From DASUTW01 sp035513995 (GTDB taxonomy: Bacteria; Actinomycetota; UBA4738; CALAEC01): a stretch of 15,471 nt of DNA. Position numbers and translations under genes: made by a program. The notes beneath the pieces are model-generated. The model was not told the DNA's origin. It worked only from the letters and a program-made list of their open reading frames with translations, and did not search any database. The DNA lies in the NCBI GenBank assembly GCA_035513995.1, contig DATKBL010000080.1:1-15471 (forward strand). Direction: 5' to 3'. This document shows, in pieces, positions 5,347 through 12,691 of the stretch. How positions within the stretch are numbered: the first letter of the stretch is position 1; each line of letters starts with the position of its first letter.

Positions 5347-7002
5347 TCAGCCCTCCTCGCGCATCGGGAGCCTCACCCCGCGCTCCCGGGCGATCTCGAT
5401 CGCGCGCTCGTACCCTGCGTCGGCGTGCCGCATCACCCCGGTGCCGGGGTCGGTCGTCAGCACGGCCTCGAGGCGCTCCGCCGCCTCGACGCTGCCGTCG
5501 GCGACGACCACCATCCCCGCGTGGATCGAGGACCCGATCCCCACGCCGCCGCCGTGATGGACGCTGACCCAGTGGGCGCCGGCGGCCGTGTTCACGAGCG
5601 CGTTGAGGATCGGCCAGTCGGCGATCGCGTCGGAGCCGTCGGCCATCGCCTCGGTCTCGCGGTTGGGAGAGGCCACGCTCCCGGCGTCGAGGTGGTCCCG
5701 ACCGATCACGACCGGGGCCCTCACCTCGCCGCCGGCCACCAGCTCGTTGAAGCGGAGCCCGGCCTTCGCGCGCTCGCCGTAGCCGAGCCAGCAGATCCGC
5801 GCGGGGAGTCCCTGGAACGCGACGCGCTCCTCGGCCATCCGCAGCCATCGGTGGAGCCGCTCGTCGTCGGGGAAGAGGTCGGCGATCGCCCGGTCGGTCG
5901 TCAGGATGTCCTCGGGATCGCCCGAGAGGGCCGCCCAGCGGAACGGGCCCTTCCCCTCGCAGAACATCGGACGGACGAAGGCCGGCACGAACCCCGGGTA
6001 GTCGAACGCCCGCGTCGCCCCTCCCTCCTTCGCCTCGGCCCGGAGGTTGTTCCCGTAGTCGAACGTGACGGCGCCCCCGTCCATGAACCCGACCATCGCC
6101 TCGACCTGCGTGGCCATCGAGGCCCGCGCGCGCCGGACGTACTCCTCGGGATCCGAGTCGCGGAGCTCGGTCGCCTCGTCCAGCGTCAGCCCCGCAGGGA
6201 CGTACCCCTCGAGGGGGTCGTGCGCCGAGGTCTGATCGGTGACGACGTCGGGCGAGAAGCCCCGGCGGAGGAGCTCGGGGTGAGTCTCGGCCGCGTTGCC
6301 GAGCAGCCCGATGCTCACGGCCTCTCCCTCGCCCCGGGCCTCCTCGGCCCACCGGACCGCCTCGTCGAGATCCTCGGTCTGCCGATCGAGGTACCGCGTC
6401 TTGACGCGCCGCTCGATCCGCGCGGGGTCGACCTCCACCACGAGCGCGACGCCCTCGTTCATCGTCACGGCGAGCGGCTGGGCCCCGCCCATGCCCCCGA
6501 GGCCTCCGGTCAGCACGATCCGCCCGCGGAGCGTTCCGCTGAAGCGCTGCGAGGCCAGCTCGGCCAGCGTCTCGTAGGTGCCCTGGAGGATCCCCTGGGT
6601 CCCGATGTAGATCCAGGAGCCGGCCGTCATCTGGCCGTACATCGTCAGCCCCTGGCGCTCGAGCTCGCGGAAGGTCTCCCAGTCGGCCCACTTCGGGACG
6701 AGCATCGAGTTGGAGATCAGCACGCGGGGCGCGTGCCGATGCGTGCGGAAGATGCCGACCGGCTTCCCCGACTGCACCAGCAGCGTCTCGTCGTCCTCGA
6801 GGGAGCGCAGCGACCGGACGATCGCGTCGTAGGCCTCCCACGACCGCGCGGCCCGCCCCGTGCCGCCGTAGACGATCAGGTCCTCGGGTCGCTCGGCCAC
6901 CTCGGGATCGAGGTTGTTCATCAGCATCCGGAGGGCGGCCTCCTGCGGCCATCCCTTGCAGGAGAGCTCGGTGCCGCGCGGCGCACGGACCTCGCGGCTC
7001 AT
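5347..7002 (-). CDS. hutU: Urocanate hydratase (urocanase)
   Basis: Urocanase converts urocanate to 4-imidazolone-5-propionate using tightly bound NAD as electrophile; it is cytoplasmic. The 551-aa length is typical. Signatures include KGWPQEAALRMLMNNLDPEV (16-35), YGGTGRAARSW (45-55), LVQSGKPVGIFRTH (75-88), ISNSMLVPKWADW (96-108), the NAD-binding glycine run LTGGLGGMGGAQPLA (164-178), FDYPGFVPAFVRPMFCEGKG (333-352) and ARICWLGYGER (401-411). Cys404 in the last motif corresponds to the catalytic Cys410 of the Pseudomonas putida enzyme. HWVSVHHGGGVGIG (477-490) is the C-terminal hallmark. The start ATG overlaps the hutH stop in an ATGA (6999-7002), so translation is coupled. Confidence 0.98.
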   Translation of the reverse strand: MSREVRAPRGTELSCKGWPQEAALRMLMNNLDPEVAERPEDLIVYGGTGRAARSWEAYDAIVRSLRSLEDDETLLVQSGKPVGIFRTHRHAPRVLISNSMLVPKWADWETFRELERQGLTMYGQMTAGSWIYIGTQGILQGTYETLAELASQRFSGTLRGRIVLTGGLGGMGGAQPLAVTMNEGVALVVEVDPARIERRVKTRYLDRQTEDLDEAVRWAEEARGEGEAVSIGLLGNAAETHPELLRRGFSPDVVTDQTSAHDPLEGYVPAGLTLDEATELRDSDPEEYVRRARASMATQVEAMVGFMDGGAVTFDYGNNLRAEAKEGGATRAFDYPGFVPAFVRPMFCEGKGPFRWAALSGDPEDILTTDRAIADLFPDDERLHRWLRMAEERVAFQGLPARICWLGYGERAKAGLRFNELVAGGEVRAPVVIGRDHLDAGSVASPNRETEAMADGSDAIADWPILNALVNTAAGAHWVSVHHGGGVGIGSSIHAGMVVVADGSVEAAERLEAVLTTDPGTGVMRHADAGYERAIEIARERGVRLPMREEG

Positions 7003-8531
7003 CGGAGCGCCCCCACCGCCTCCTCGACGGCCCCGACGAGCGAGCCGTCGCGCAGCATGGCCTCGACCTCGCGGAGGTCGGCGGCCACCTCCCGGTCGTG
7101 CTCGAGGAAGGGGACACGGTCACGGATCGCGGCGCGCGCGGCCTCGGTCCCGCGGCCCGGCGCCGCGGGCCTGCGGAGGTCCAGCGCCTGCGCCCCGCAC
7201 ATCGCCTCGGCCGCGATCACCGTCCTCACCCTGCCCACGACCTCGCGAGCCCGGAGCGCCCCGTGCCACCCCATGCTCACGTGGTCCTCCTGGAGTCCCG
7301 AGGTGGGGATCGAGTCCACGCTCGAGGGGTGGGCCAGGCCCTTGCACTCCGATACCAGGGCCGCCTGCGTGTACTGGGCGAGCATGTAGCCGGAGCCGAG
7401 GCCGGGCTCGAGCGAGAGGAACGGCGGCAGGCCTCGCTCGGCGCCGATCCCCAGGATCCACGCGGTGCGTCGCTCGGCGATGCTGGCGAGACCGGTCATC
7501 GCGATGCCGAGGAAGTCCAGCGCCTGCGCGAGCGGCTCGCCGTGGAAGTTGCCGTTCGACTCGACCCGCCCATCGGGCAGGATCACGGGGTTGTCCACCA
7601 CGGAGCCGAGCTCGCGGGAGAAGACCTCCCCGGCGAACGCGTGCGCGTCGCGCGCGGCGCCGTGGACCTGCGGTGCGCATCGCATCGAGTAGGGGTCCTG
7701 CACGGCGTGCTCGCTCTCTCGGTGCCCGGCCACGATCTCGCTCCCCTCGAGCAGATGCCGGAGGTTCTCGGCCGAGGCCGCCTGCCCCGGGTGCGGTCGG
7801 AGCTCCATCAGGTCCTCGGCGAACGGCCGGTCGGTCCCCAGCGCGCTCTCGATCGTCATCGCTCCGCTCACGTCGGCCGTCCGCAGCAGCTCGCTCGCGT
7901 CGTGGTGGGCGAGGATCCCGACGGCCAGCATGCCCTCGGTGCCGTTGATCAGCGCGAGCCCCTCCTTCGCCTGCAGGGAGAGGGGTTCGATCCCGGCCCG
8001 GCGGAGGGCCTCGGCGGAAGGCTCCGTCCCGCCCTCGGTCAGCACCTCGCCCTCGCCCATGAGCGTCAGCGCGATGTGGGCGAGCTGTGCGAGGTCTCCG
8101 CTGGCCCCCACCGACCCTCGGCTCGGGACGGCCGGCGTGATCCCCGCGTTCAGGAGCGCCGCGAAGCGCTCCACGACCTCGGGCCGGACGCCGGAGCGGC
8201 CCGCGGCCAAGGCCCGTGCGCGGAGCAGGAGCATGCCCCGGACGATCTCGCGGGGGAGCGGCTCGCCCGCGCCCGCCGCGTGGCTGCGGATCAGGTTGCG
8301 CTGCAGGCGCTCGAGGTCGTCCGCCTCGATGCGGACCGCGGCCAGCGCGCCGAACCCCGTCGTGATGCCGTAGATCGGACGGCCGCTCTCCACGTGCTCC
8401 TCGACGCGGGAGCGGGCCTCGGAGATCCTGGGGAGCGCGCGCTCGTCCACCGCGACCGCTCGCTCCCCGCGCGCCACCGAGACGACGTCCGCCGCGGACA
8501 GGGAATCGGAGCCGAGCAGCACGGGTTCCAC
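6999..8531 (-). CDS. hutH: Histidine ammonia-lyase
   Basis: HutH removes ammonia from L-histidine to give trans-urocanate. From the chosen GTG the protein is 510 residues, the family norm. The MIO prosthetic group forms from Ala143-Ser144-Gly145 in GSVGASGDLAQL (139-150). Tyr54 in YGITTGFGAL is the conserved active-site tyrosine. NLIRSHAAGAGEPL (79-92), ALINGTEGMLA, the QDPYSMRC block, NPVILPDGRVESNGNFHGEP and the SSVDSIPTSGLQEDHVSMG segment follow in family order. The GTG at 8531 was picked because it yields the usual N-terminus (LGSDSLSAADVVSVARG); another GTG three codons on (8522) is possible, and the longer frame beyond 8531 overlaps the divergent Rieske gene. No good ribosome site precedes it. 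First gene of hutH-hutU-hutG-HD-GYP. hutI is absent from the window. Confidence 0.97.
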   Translation of the reverse strand: MEPVLLGSDSLSAADVVSVARGERAVAVDERALPRISEARSRVEEHVESGRPIYGITTGFGALAAVRIEADDLERLQRNLIRSHAAGAGEPLPREIVRGMLLLRARALAAGRSGVRPEVVERFAALLNAGITPAVPSRGSVGASGDLAQLAHIALTLMGEGEVLTEGGTEPSAEALRRAGIEPLSLQAKEGLALINGTEGMLAVGILAHHDASELLRTADVSGAMTIESALGTDRPFAEDLMELRPHPGQAASAENLRHLLEGSEIVAGHRESEHAVQDPYSMRCAPQVHGAARDAHAFAGEVFSRELGSVVDNPVILPDGRVESNGNFHGEPLAQALDFLGIAMTGLASIAERRTAWILGIGAERGLPPFLSLEPGLGSGYMLAQYTQAALVSECKGLAHPSSVDSIPTSGLQEDHVSMGWHGALRAREVVGRVRTVIAAEAMCGAQALDLRRPAAPGRGTEAARAAIRDRVPFLEHDREVAADLREVEAMLRDGSLVGAVEEAVGALR

Positions 8532-8585
8532 GGTGCCATTTGACCGCTCCGAGCGCGCGAACCGCAATCCGGCCGGCACCCTCGA

Positions 8586-8593
8586 TAGGATAA
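8586..8593. promoter_or_regulatory. Overlapping divergent -10 elements between hutH and the Rieske gene
   Basis: The 8-base stretch TAGGATAA reads TAGGAT on the plus strand (8586-8591), a -10 match for the Rieske gene 34 bases before its ATG. On the minus strand the overlapping bases 8588-8593 read TATCCT, a -10 match for hutH 57 bases before its GTG. If both are used, polymerase could not occupy both at once. No clear -35 boxes are seen on either side. Confidence 0.35.
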
Positions 8594-8619
8594 GGGCCGT
8601 CGACGAGCAAGGGGGATGC

Positions 8620-8925
8620 ATGGAGGAGACGAGGATCGCGGGCGCCGCCGGCATCCCAGAAGGGGAGATCCGCGCCTTCGAGGCGGGCGGCGTCGAGGTG
8701 GCGGTGGCGAACGTCGGCGGGGAGCTGCTGGCGTTCCGCAACGAGTGCACGCACAAGCACTGCGCCCTCGACGACGGGGACCTGGAGGACGGCTCCATCA
8801 TCTGCGCCTGTCACGGCAGCGAGTTCGACCTGCGGACCGGCGAGGTGCTCAGCCCTCCCGCCACCGAGCCGATCGAGGTCTACAGGGCCGCCGTGGACGG
8901 CGACGATCTCCTCATCTCCGGGTGA
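8620..8925 (+). CDS. Rieske [2Fe-2S] ferredoxin
   Basis: This 101-aa soluble protein is a stand-alone Rieske ferredoxin, an electron carrier. The cluster ligands are Cys43 and His45 in ECTHKHC, and Cys62 and His65 in ICACHGSEFD, giving the C-x-H ... C-x-x-H signature. LRTGEVLSPPATEPI (70-84) is the usual third loop. There is no signal peptide or TM anchor, and no oxygenase alpha or beta subunit nearby. It resembles both the ferredoxins of Rieske dioxygenases and the Rieske proteins found in actinobacterial suf operons, so dioxygenase service cannot be assumed. The ATG at 8620 is chosen over an upstream in-frame ATG at 8533 because AAGGGGGA (8609-8616) precedes it and the longer form would overlap the hutH start. 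The stop overlaps the reductase GTG start in a GTGA. Confidence 0.93.
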   Translation: MEETRIAGAAGIPEGEIRAFEAGGVEVAVANVGGELLAFRNECTHKHCALDDGDLEDGSIICACHGSEFDLRTGEVLSPPATEPIEVYRAAVDGDDLLISG

Positions 8926-10133
8926 GCGACCCCGTCGTCATCGTCGGCGCGGGGCTCGCGGCGGGCGCCGCGGTCCAGACGCTGAGGCAGGAGGGCGAGG
9001 ACGGTCCGATCGTCCTGCTGGGGGCCGAGCCCCACCTCCCGTACGAGCGACCGCCTCTCTCCAAGGAGTACCTGCGAGGCGAGAGCGACGCGGAGGCGCT
9101 GCCCCTCCACCCGACCGGCTCCTACGAGGAGTGGGGGGTGGACGCGCGGACCGGCGTCCGCGCGACGGCGCTCGACGTCGGGGACCGCACGGTCGAGCTC
9201 GAGGGCGGTGAGTCGCTCCGCTACCGCATCCTCCTGCTCGCGACGGGCGGACGGGCCAGGGTGATCGGCGCCGAGCCGTCCGAGAGGGTCTGCTACCTGC
9301 GCACGGTCGAGGATGCCGACCGGCTCCGCAGCCACCTGGGCGGTGGGAAGCACCTGCTCGTCGTCGGGGCCGGGTTCATCGGATGCGAGGTCGCGGCCTC
9401 GGCCCGAGGGCTGGGCACCGAGGTCACGATGATCGAGCGAGGGCCGGCCCCCCTGAACCGCGTGCTCGGGGAGGGGATGGGGCGGGTGCTCGCGGAGATC
9501 CACCGGGAGCATGGCGTGGATCTGCGCCTCGAGACGGGGATGGGCGAGGTGCGCGAGACGGACGGCGGCGTGGTCGTGGAGACCGACCACGGCGAGGCGC
9601 TCGAGGGCGACGCGGTGGTGATCGGGGCGGGGATCATCCCGAACACCGAGCTGGCCGAGGCCGCGGGGCTCGAGGTCGAGAACGGCATCGCCGTGGACGC
9701 GCGCTGCGCTACCGCCGCCGACGGCGTCTTCGCGGCGGGCGATGTCGCGAGCCACGACCATCCGATCTTCGGCCGGATCCGCGTCGAGCACTTCGACAAC
9801 GCGCTGAAGATGGGCGCGCACGCCGCGGGGGCGATGCTCGGATCCGAGGACCCCTTCGACGACCCCCACTGGTTCTGGTCGGATCAGTACGACGTGAACC
9901 TCCAGATGGGCGGGTTCGCCGCCACCTGGGACGAGATCGTGGTCCGAGGGTCGGTCGAGGATCGCGACTTCACCGCCTTCTACCTCCAGGACGGGAGGGT
10001 GCGGTCGGTGCTCTCGATAGGGCGGCCGCGCGACGTCCGTCGGGGGATGCGCCTGATCAAGGCGGGGGTCCGTCCCGACGTGGACGCCCTCCGCGACGAT
10101 GACGTAGACATCGCATCGCTCCTTCCCGGGTGA
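8922..10133 (+). CDS. FAD-dependent NAD(P)H:ferredoxin reductase
   Basis: The 403-aa flavoprotein belongs to the oxygenase-coupled ferredoxin/putidaredoxin/rhodocoxin reductase group (BphA4/HcaD type). An FAD Rossmann fold begins at residue 4 with VVIVGAGLAAGAA (5-17), followed by LPYERPPLSKEYLRG (39-53). The NAD-binding fold carries VVGAGFIGCEVA (147-158) with Glu172 at the end of its second strand, favouring NADH over NADPH. FAAGDVAS (270-277) binds FAD, and VEHFDNALKMG then leads to a C-terminal reductase domain with HWFWSDQYDVNLQMGG (316-331). It should pass electrons from NADH to the Rieske ferredoxin encoded just before it. The GTG start overlaps the ferredoxin stop (GTGA, 8922-8925) and has no ribosome site of its own, so expression is coupled. 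nadA follows after 22 bp. Confidence 0.94.
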   Translation: MSDPVVIVGAGLAAGAAVQTLRQEGEDGPIVLLGAEPHLPYERPPLSKEYLRGESDAEALPLHPTGSYEEWGVDARTGVRATALDVGDRTVELEGGESLRYRILLLATGGRARVIGAEPSERVCYLRTVEDADRLRSHLGGGKHLLVVGAGFIGCEVAASARGLGTEVTMIERGPAPLNRVLGEGMGRVLAEIHREHGVDLRLETGMGEVRETDGGVVVETDHGEALEGDAVVIGAGIIPNTELAEAAGLEVENGIAVDARCATAADGVFAAGDVASHDHPIFGRIRVEHFDNALKMGAHAAGAMLGSEDPFDDPHWFWSDQYDVNLQMGGFAATWDEIVVRGSVEDRDFTAFYLQDGRVRSVLSIGRPRDVRRGMRLIKAGVRPDVDALRDDDVDIASLLPG

Positions 10134-10140
10134 GCATCCG

Positions 10141-10146
10141 TATCAT
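10141..10146 (+). promoter_or_regulatory. Candidate internal -10 before nadA
   Basis: TATCAT, a close match to TATAAT, lies 9 bases before the nadA ATG, inside the 22-bp gap after the reductase gene. It could start a leaderless nadA mRNA in addition to read-through from the Rieske gene. GGGTGGGCG between it and the ATG might instead act as a weak ribosome site. Confidence 0.35.
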
Positions 10147-10155
10147 GGGTGGGCG

Positions 10156-11136
10156 ATGAGCATCGTCGAGCCCGACCTCCGCGACCCGGACCTCGAGACC
10201 TTCGAGGTGTTCGCCGCCGCCGTCCGGGCGCTGGCCGAGGAGCGCGACGCGCTGATCCTCGCCCACAACTACGAGCTGCCCTGGATCCAGGACGTGGCCG
10301 ACTTCGTCGGGGACTCGCTGGAGCTGTCGCGCAGGGCGGCCGAGGCCGACGCGTCCACGATCGTCTTCTGCGGTGTCCACTTCATGGCGGAGACCGCCAA
10401 GATCCTCTCGCCCGATCGGACGGTGCTGATCCCCGACCTCGGGGCGGGCTGCTCGCTGGCCGAGTCGATCACCGCCGACCAGCTCCGAGCCTGGAAGGCG
10501 GAGCATCCGGGCGCGGTCGTGGTCTCCTACGTGAACACCTCGGCCGAGGTGAAGGCCGAGACCGACATCTGCTGCACGTCCTCGAACGCGGTGGCCGTGG
10601 TGCGCTCGATCCCCGAGGACCGCGAGATCCTGTTCCTCCCCGACATGTTCCTCGGCGCCTACGTCGAACAGGTCACCGGCCGGAAGATGCACGTCTGGAT
10701 GGGGGAGTGCCACGTCCACGCGGGGATCGGCCCCGCGGAGATCCGTGAGGCGTTGGAGGCGGAGCCGGGCGCCGAGTTCCTCGTCCACCCGGAGTGCGGC
10801 TGCTCGACGCAGTGCATGTACCTCTCGGCGGCCGGCGACGCCCCCGAGATGAAGATCCTCTCGACCGGCGGGATGATCCGGGAGGCACGGGACTCCTCCG
10901 CGGAGCGATTCATCGTCGCCACCGAGACCGGCATCCTTCACCGCCTGCGGAAGGAGGCGCCGGAGAAGACCTTCCTCCCGCTGAAGGACACCGCCGTCTG
11001 CGAGTACATGAAGATGATCACGCCGGCCAAGCTCCTCCGCACGCTTCGCGAGGGTGTGTTCGAGGTGGAGGTCGAGCGGTCGATCGCGCGCCGCGCGCGC
11101 CGCGCAATCGACCTCATGCTCGAGATCTCGCCCTAG
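10156..11136 (+). CDS. nadA: Quinolinate synthase A
   Basis: NadA condenses iminoaspartate with dihydroxyacetone phosphate to quinolinate, precursor of the NAD ring, using a [4Fe-4S] cluster. The 326-aa sequence shows ILAHNYELPWIQDVADFVGD (34-53), FCGVHFMAETAKIL (71-84), DLGAGCSLA (94-102), YVNTSAEVKAETDICCTSSN (125-144), MGECHVHAGI (182-191), HPECGCSTQC (211-220), STGGM and VCEYMK (281-286). By spacing (86 and 97 residues, close to the 87 and 97 between E. coli Cys113, 200 and 297), the ligands should be Cys99, Cys185 and Cys282. It follows the reductase gene by 22 bp. nadB and nadC, often neighbours, are not in the window, so iminoaspartate must come from an enzyme encoded elsewhere. Its stop shares a CTAG with the convergent lysyl oxidase-family gene. 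Confidence 0.98.
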   Translation: MSIVEPDLRDPDLETFEVFAAAVRALAEERDALILAHNYELPWIQDVADFVGDSLELSRRAAEADASTIVFCGVHFMAETAKILSPDRTVLIPDLGAGCSLAESITADQLRAWKAEHPGAVVVSYVNTSAEVKAETDICCTSSNAVAVVRSIPEDREILFLPDMFLGAYVEQVTGRKMHVWMGECHVHAGIGPAEIREALEAEPGAEFLVHPECGCSTQCMYLSAAGDAPEMKILSTGGMIREARDSSAERFIVATETGILHRLRKEAPEKTFLPLKDTAVCEYMKMITPAKLLRTLREGVFEVEVERSIARRARRAIDLMLEISP

Positions 11137-12584
11137 ATCTCGATCCCGTTCCAAGGCGGGACCTGCACCCAGCGGGCGCCGGGCTTCCCTCGCAGCCGGA
11201 TCAGCCGCAGGGTCCGGTTGTTGGTCGTGTCCGCCTCGTGGAGCGCCCCGGTCGGGTTCACGTGGACAGCCACGTAGTAGGGGCCGTTGGGCAGCTTCGT
11301 GATGTTGAAGGCCTGACCCGGGAGGTTTTGCAGGTAGGTGTCGCCCCAGCCCACGTCGAGGGTCTCCCGGATCCAGAGCGAGCGGGGGAGGCCGCACGAC
11401 GAGCCCAGCCCCACGTGGTGCGGTCGCCACTCGGCGTTCTCCACGGTGAGGTCCACCGCATCGGTCGGCACGAGGCAGAAGGCCTCCTTCCGACTCCGCA
11501 CCACCTCCATCTCGGAGGCGTCCAGGATCGAGTACCGGACGAACTGCAGGAAGTGCCAGTGGCCGTGGCCCGGCTGGCTGTCGAACTCCAGCTCGCCGAC
11601 CTGGGACTTCCCCACCGGCTGTCCGTTCTCGTAGAAGTACTGGTAGGCGTCCATGCGCGCCGCGCCCTGCTGTCGGAACCCCTCCACGACCAGCGGCTGC
11701 GGCCCCGCGTTCCACTCGGTGGCCGCGAAGTGCAGGAGGTCCCTTCCCCCCTCGCGCCTGACCCCCAGGTTCCAGGCCGGGTGTGCCTGGAGGTCGGGGA
11801 GCGTGGAGGGATCGGGGTCGGCGACCTCGGGCACCGCGGCATACGGTCGGGACGGCGGCGCCGCGTGAGCTCGATGCCCCTGTCGCCGAGGCCTGGTCCG
11901 GAGGGTCAGCGAGATCGTGACCTCCGCGTCCTCATCGGGGATCTCGAACAGCGAGCGGTAGGGCTCGGCGATCCAGACCTCGAGGCTGTACGCGCCGTCC
12001 GGGAGCTTCTTCCGCGTGGAGATCGCCCAGTCGAACGGGTTGACCGCCCAGCCGTGCTCGACCCCCCAGACCATCCCGCGCGTGAGCGGGTGGAAGCCGC
12101 AGAACTCGGGGTAGCGAGGCTGGAGCGGGCCGCCGTCGTGCAGCCGCTCGCGCTGGTAGGTGTTGGGGCAGAAGTCGATCGTCCTGCCCACGACCTGTGT
12201 CCCCGCCGCGTTCGTCAAGCGCAGACGCAGGAAGTTCCGCAGGCCGGTCCAGTCCCGCAGGAGGTCGGCCGGCAGGGTCCGCAGGAGGTCGCCGGTGACC
12301 GAGTCGACCTGCGTGAGCTCGACCGGGTCCGTGTAGTCGGGCCGGCGCACGTGCAGCTCCACGTCGCCATCCGGGGCCGCGACCCAGATGCCGAAGTCCG
12401 TGGGGATCTGGCGCGGGGTCCAGCGCCACACGACGACCGAGTCGTCGGTCGCCTCGAGCGACAGGCCCGGCGGGCTCACCGCCGACGCCGGGGGCGGCGC
12501 CAGCAGGGCCGCCAGCAGGAGCGGGACGACGACGCTCGAGACGCGCCGGCCCGCACGGGCGCCGATCAGTGGGGATAGGCTCAC
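11133..12584 (-). CDS. Secreted lysyl oxidase-family copper amine oxidase
   Basis: The 483-aa protein has a signal peptide (RR at 13-14, hydrophobic 17-29, likely cut after PASA at 35). An unassigned region (36-235) is followed by an Arg/Pro linker and a lysyl oxidase domain (about 260-465). The copper talon is His340-x-His342-x-His344 in GHGHWHF, aligning with human LOX HQHYH. Lys366 in RKEAFCL aligns with human Lys320 (HKASFCL) and Tyr417 in GDTYLQ with Tyr355, so both residues of the lysyl tyrosylquinone cofactor are present. The Cys370/Cys397 pair and the C-terminal VNPTGALHEADTTNN block also match. It may oxidise lysine or other primary amines outside the cell to aldehyde, ammonia and peroxide; the natural substrate is unknown. 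The GTG start follows AAAGGAG at 8 bases. The histidine kinase gene lies 107 bp upstream. Confidence 0.86.
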   Translation of the reverse strand: MSLSPLIGARAGRRVSSVVVPLLLAALLAPPPASAVSPPGLSLEATDDSVVVWRWTPRQIPTDFGIWVAAPDGDVELHVRRPDYTDPVELTQVDSVTGDLLRTLPADLLRDWTGLRNFLRLRLTNAAGTQVVGRTIDFCPNTYQRERLHDGGPLQPRYPEFCGFHPLTRGMVWGVEHGWAVNPFDWAISTRKKLPDGAYSLEVWIAEPYRSLFEIPDEDAEVTISLTLRTRPRRQGHRAHAAPPSRPYAAVPEVADPDPSTLPDLQAHPAWNLGVRREGGRDLLHFAATEWNAGPQPLVVEGFRQQGAARMDAYQYFYENGQPVGKSQVGELEFDSQPGHGHWHFLQFVRYSILDASEMEVVRSRKEAFCLVPTDAVDLTVENAEWRPHHVGLGSSCGLPRSLWIRETLDVGWGDTYLQNLPGQAFNITKLPNGPYYVAVHVNPTGALHEADTTNNRTLRLIRLRGKPGARWVQVPPWNGIEI

Positions 12585-12626
12585 GTGACAGCTCCTTTCG
12601 ACCGACCGCGGCGCAGCGCCCGCGAG

Positions 12627-12657
12627 GGGTCCGAGCGAGGACCCGGGAGGGATGCTA
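12627..12657 (-). promoter_or_regulatory. Candidate -10 and leader hairpin of the lysyl oxidase-family gene
   Basis: In the 107 bp between the histidine kinase stop and this gene, the minus strand has TAGCAT (12652-12657), a TANNNT -10. It is followed by a perfect 6-bp inverted repeat (GGGTCC/GGACCC, 12639-12644 with 12627-12632) around a 6-base loop. A start just after the -10 would put this hairpin at the 5' end of the leader. Read-through from the kinase gene is equally possible, in which case the hairpin could be a weak attenuator. Confidence 0.3.
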
Positions 12658-12691
12658 CGCGTGTGCGCCCGATAGGGGAAGGGTTCGTCGC

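Noticed and set aside
4396..7389. A 997-codon open frame on the plus strand opposite hutG, hutU and part of hutH
   Set aside because: Its translation is a low-complexity mix of Arg, Gly, Asp, Val, His and Pro typical of the antisense frame of high-GC genes, with no domain, while the opposite strand encodes three unmistakable enzymes. Stop codons are simply rare in this frame at this GC content.
8291..8539. ATG at 8539 (minus) as an alternative hutH start
   Set aside because: It is out of frame with hutH by 8 bases; the 82-codon frame it opens is Arg/Ser-rich without motifs. The in-frame GTG at 8531 gives a normal HutH N-terminus.
11085..11110. GC-alternating run near the nadA 3' end, possible hairpin or Z-DNA tract
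   Set aside because: It lies inside the nadA coding sequence and is explained by Arg/Ala codons (RRARRA) at high GC.
10794..12578. 594-codon plus-strand open frame across the nadA end and the lysyl oxidase-family gene
   Set aside because: Out of frame with nadA and antisense to the oxidase; composition is Arg/Val/Gly/His-rich without recognisable motifs.
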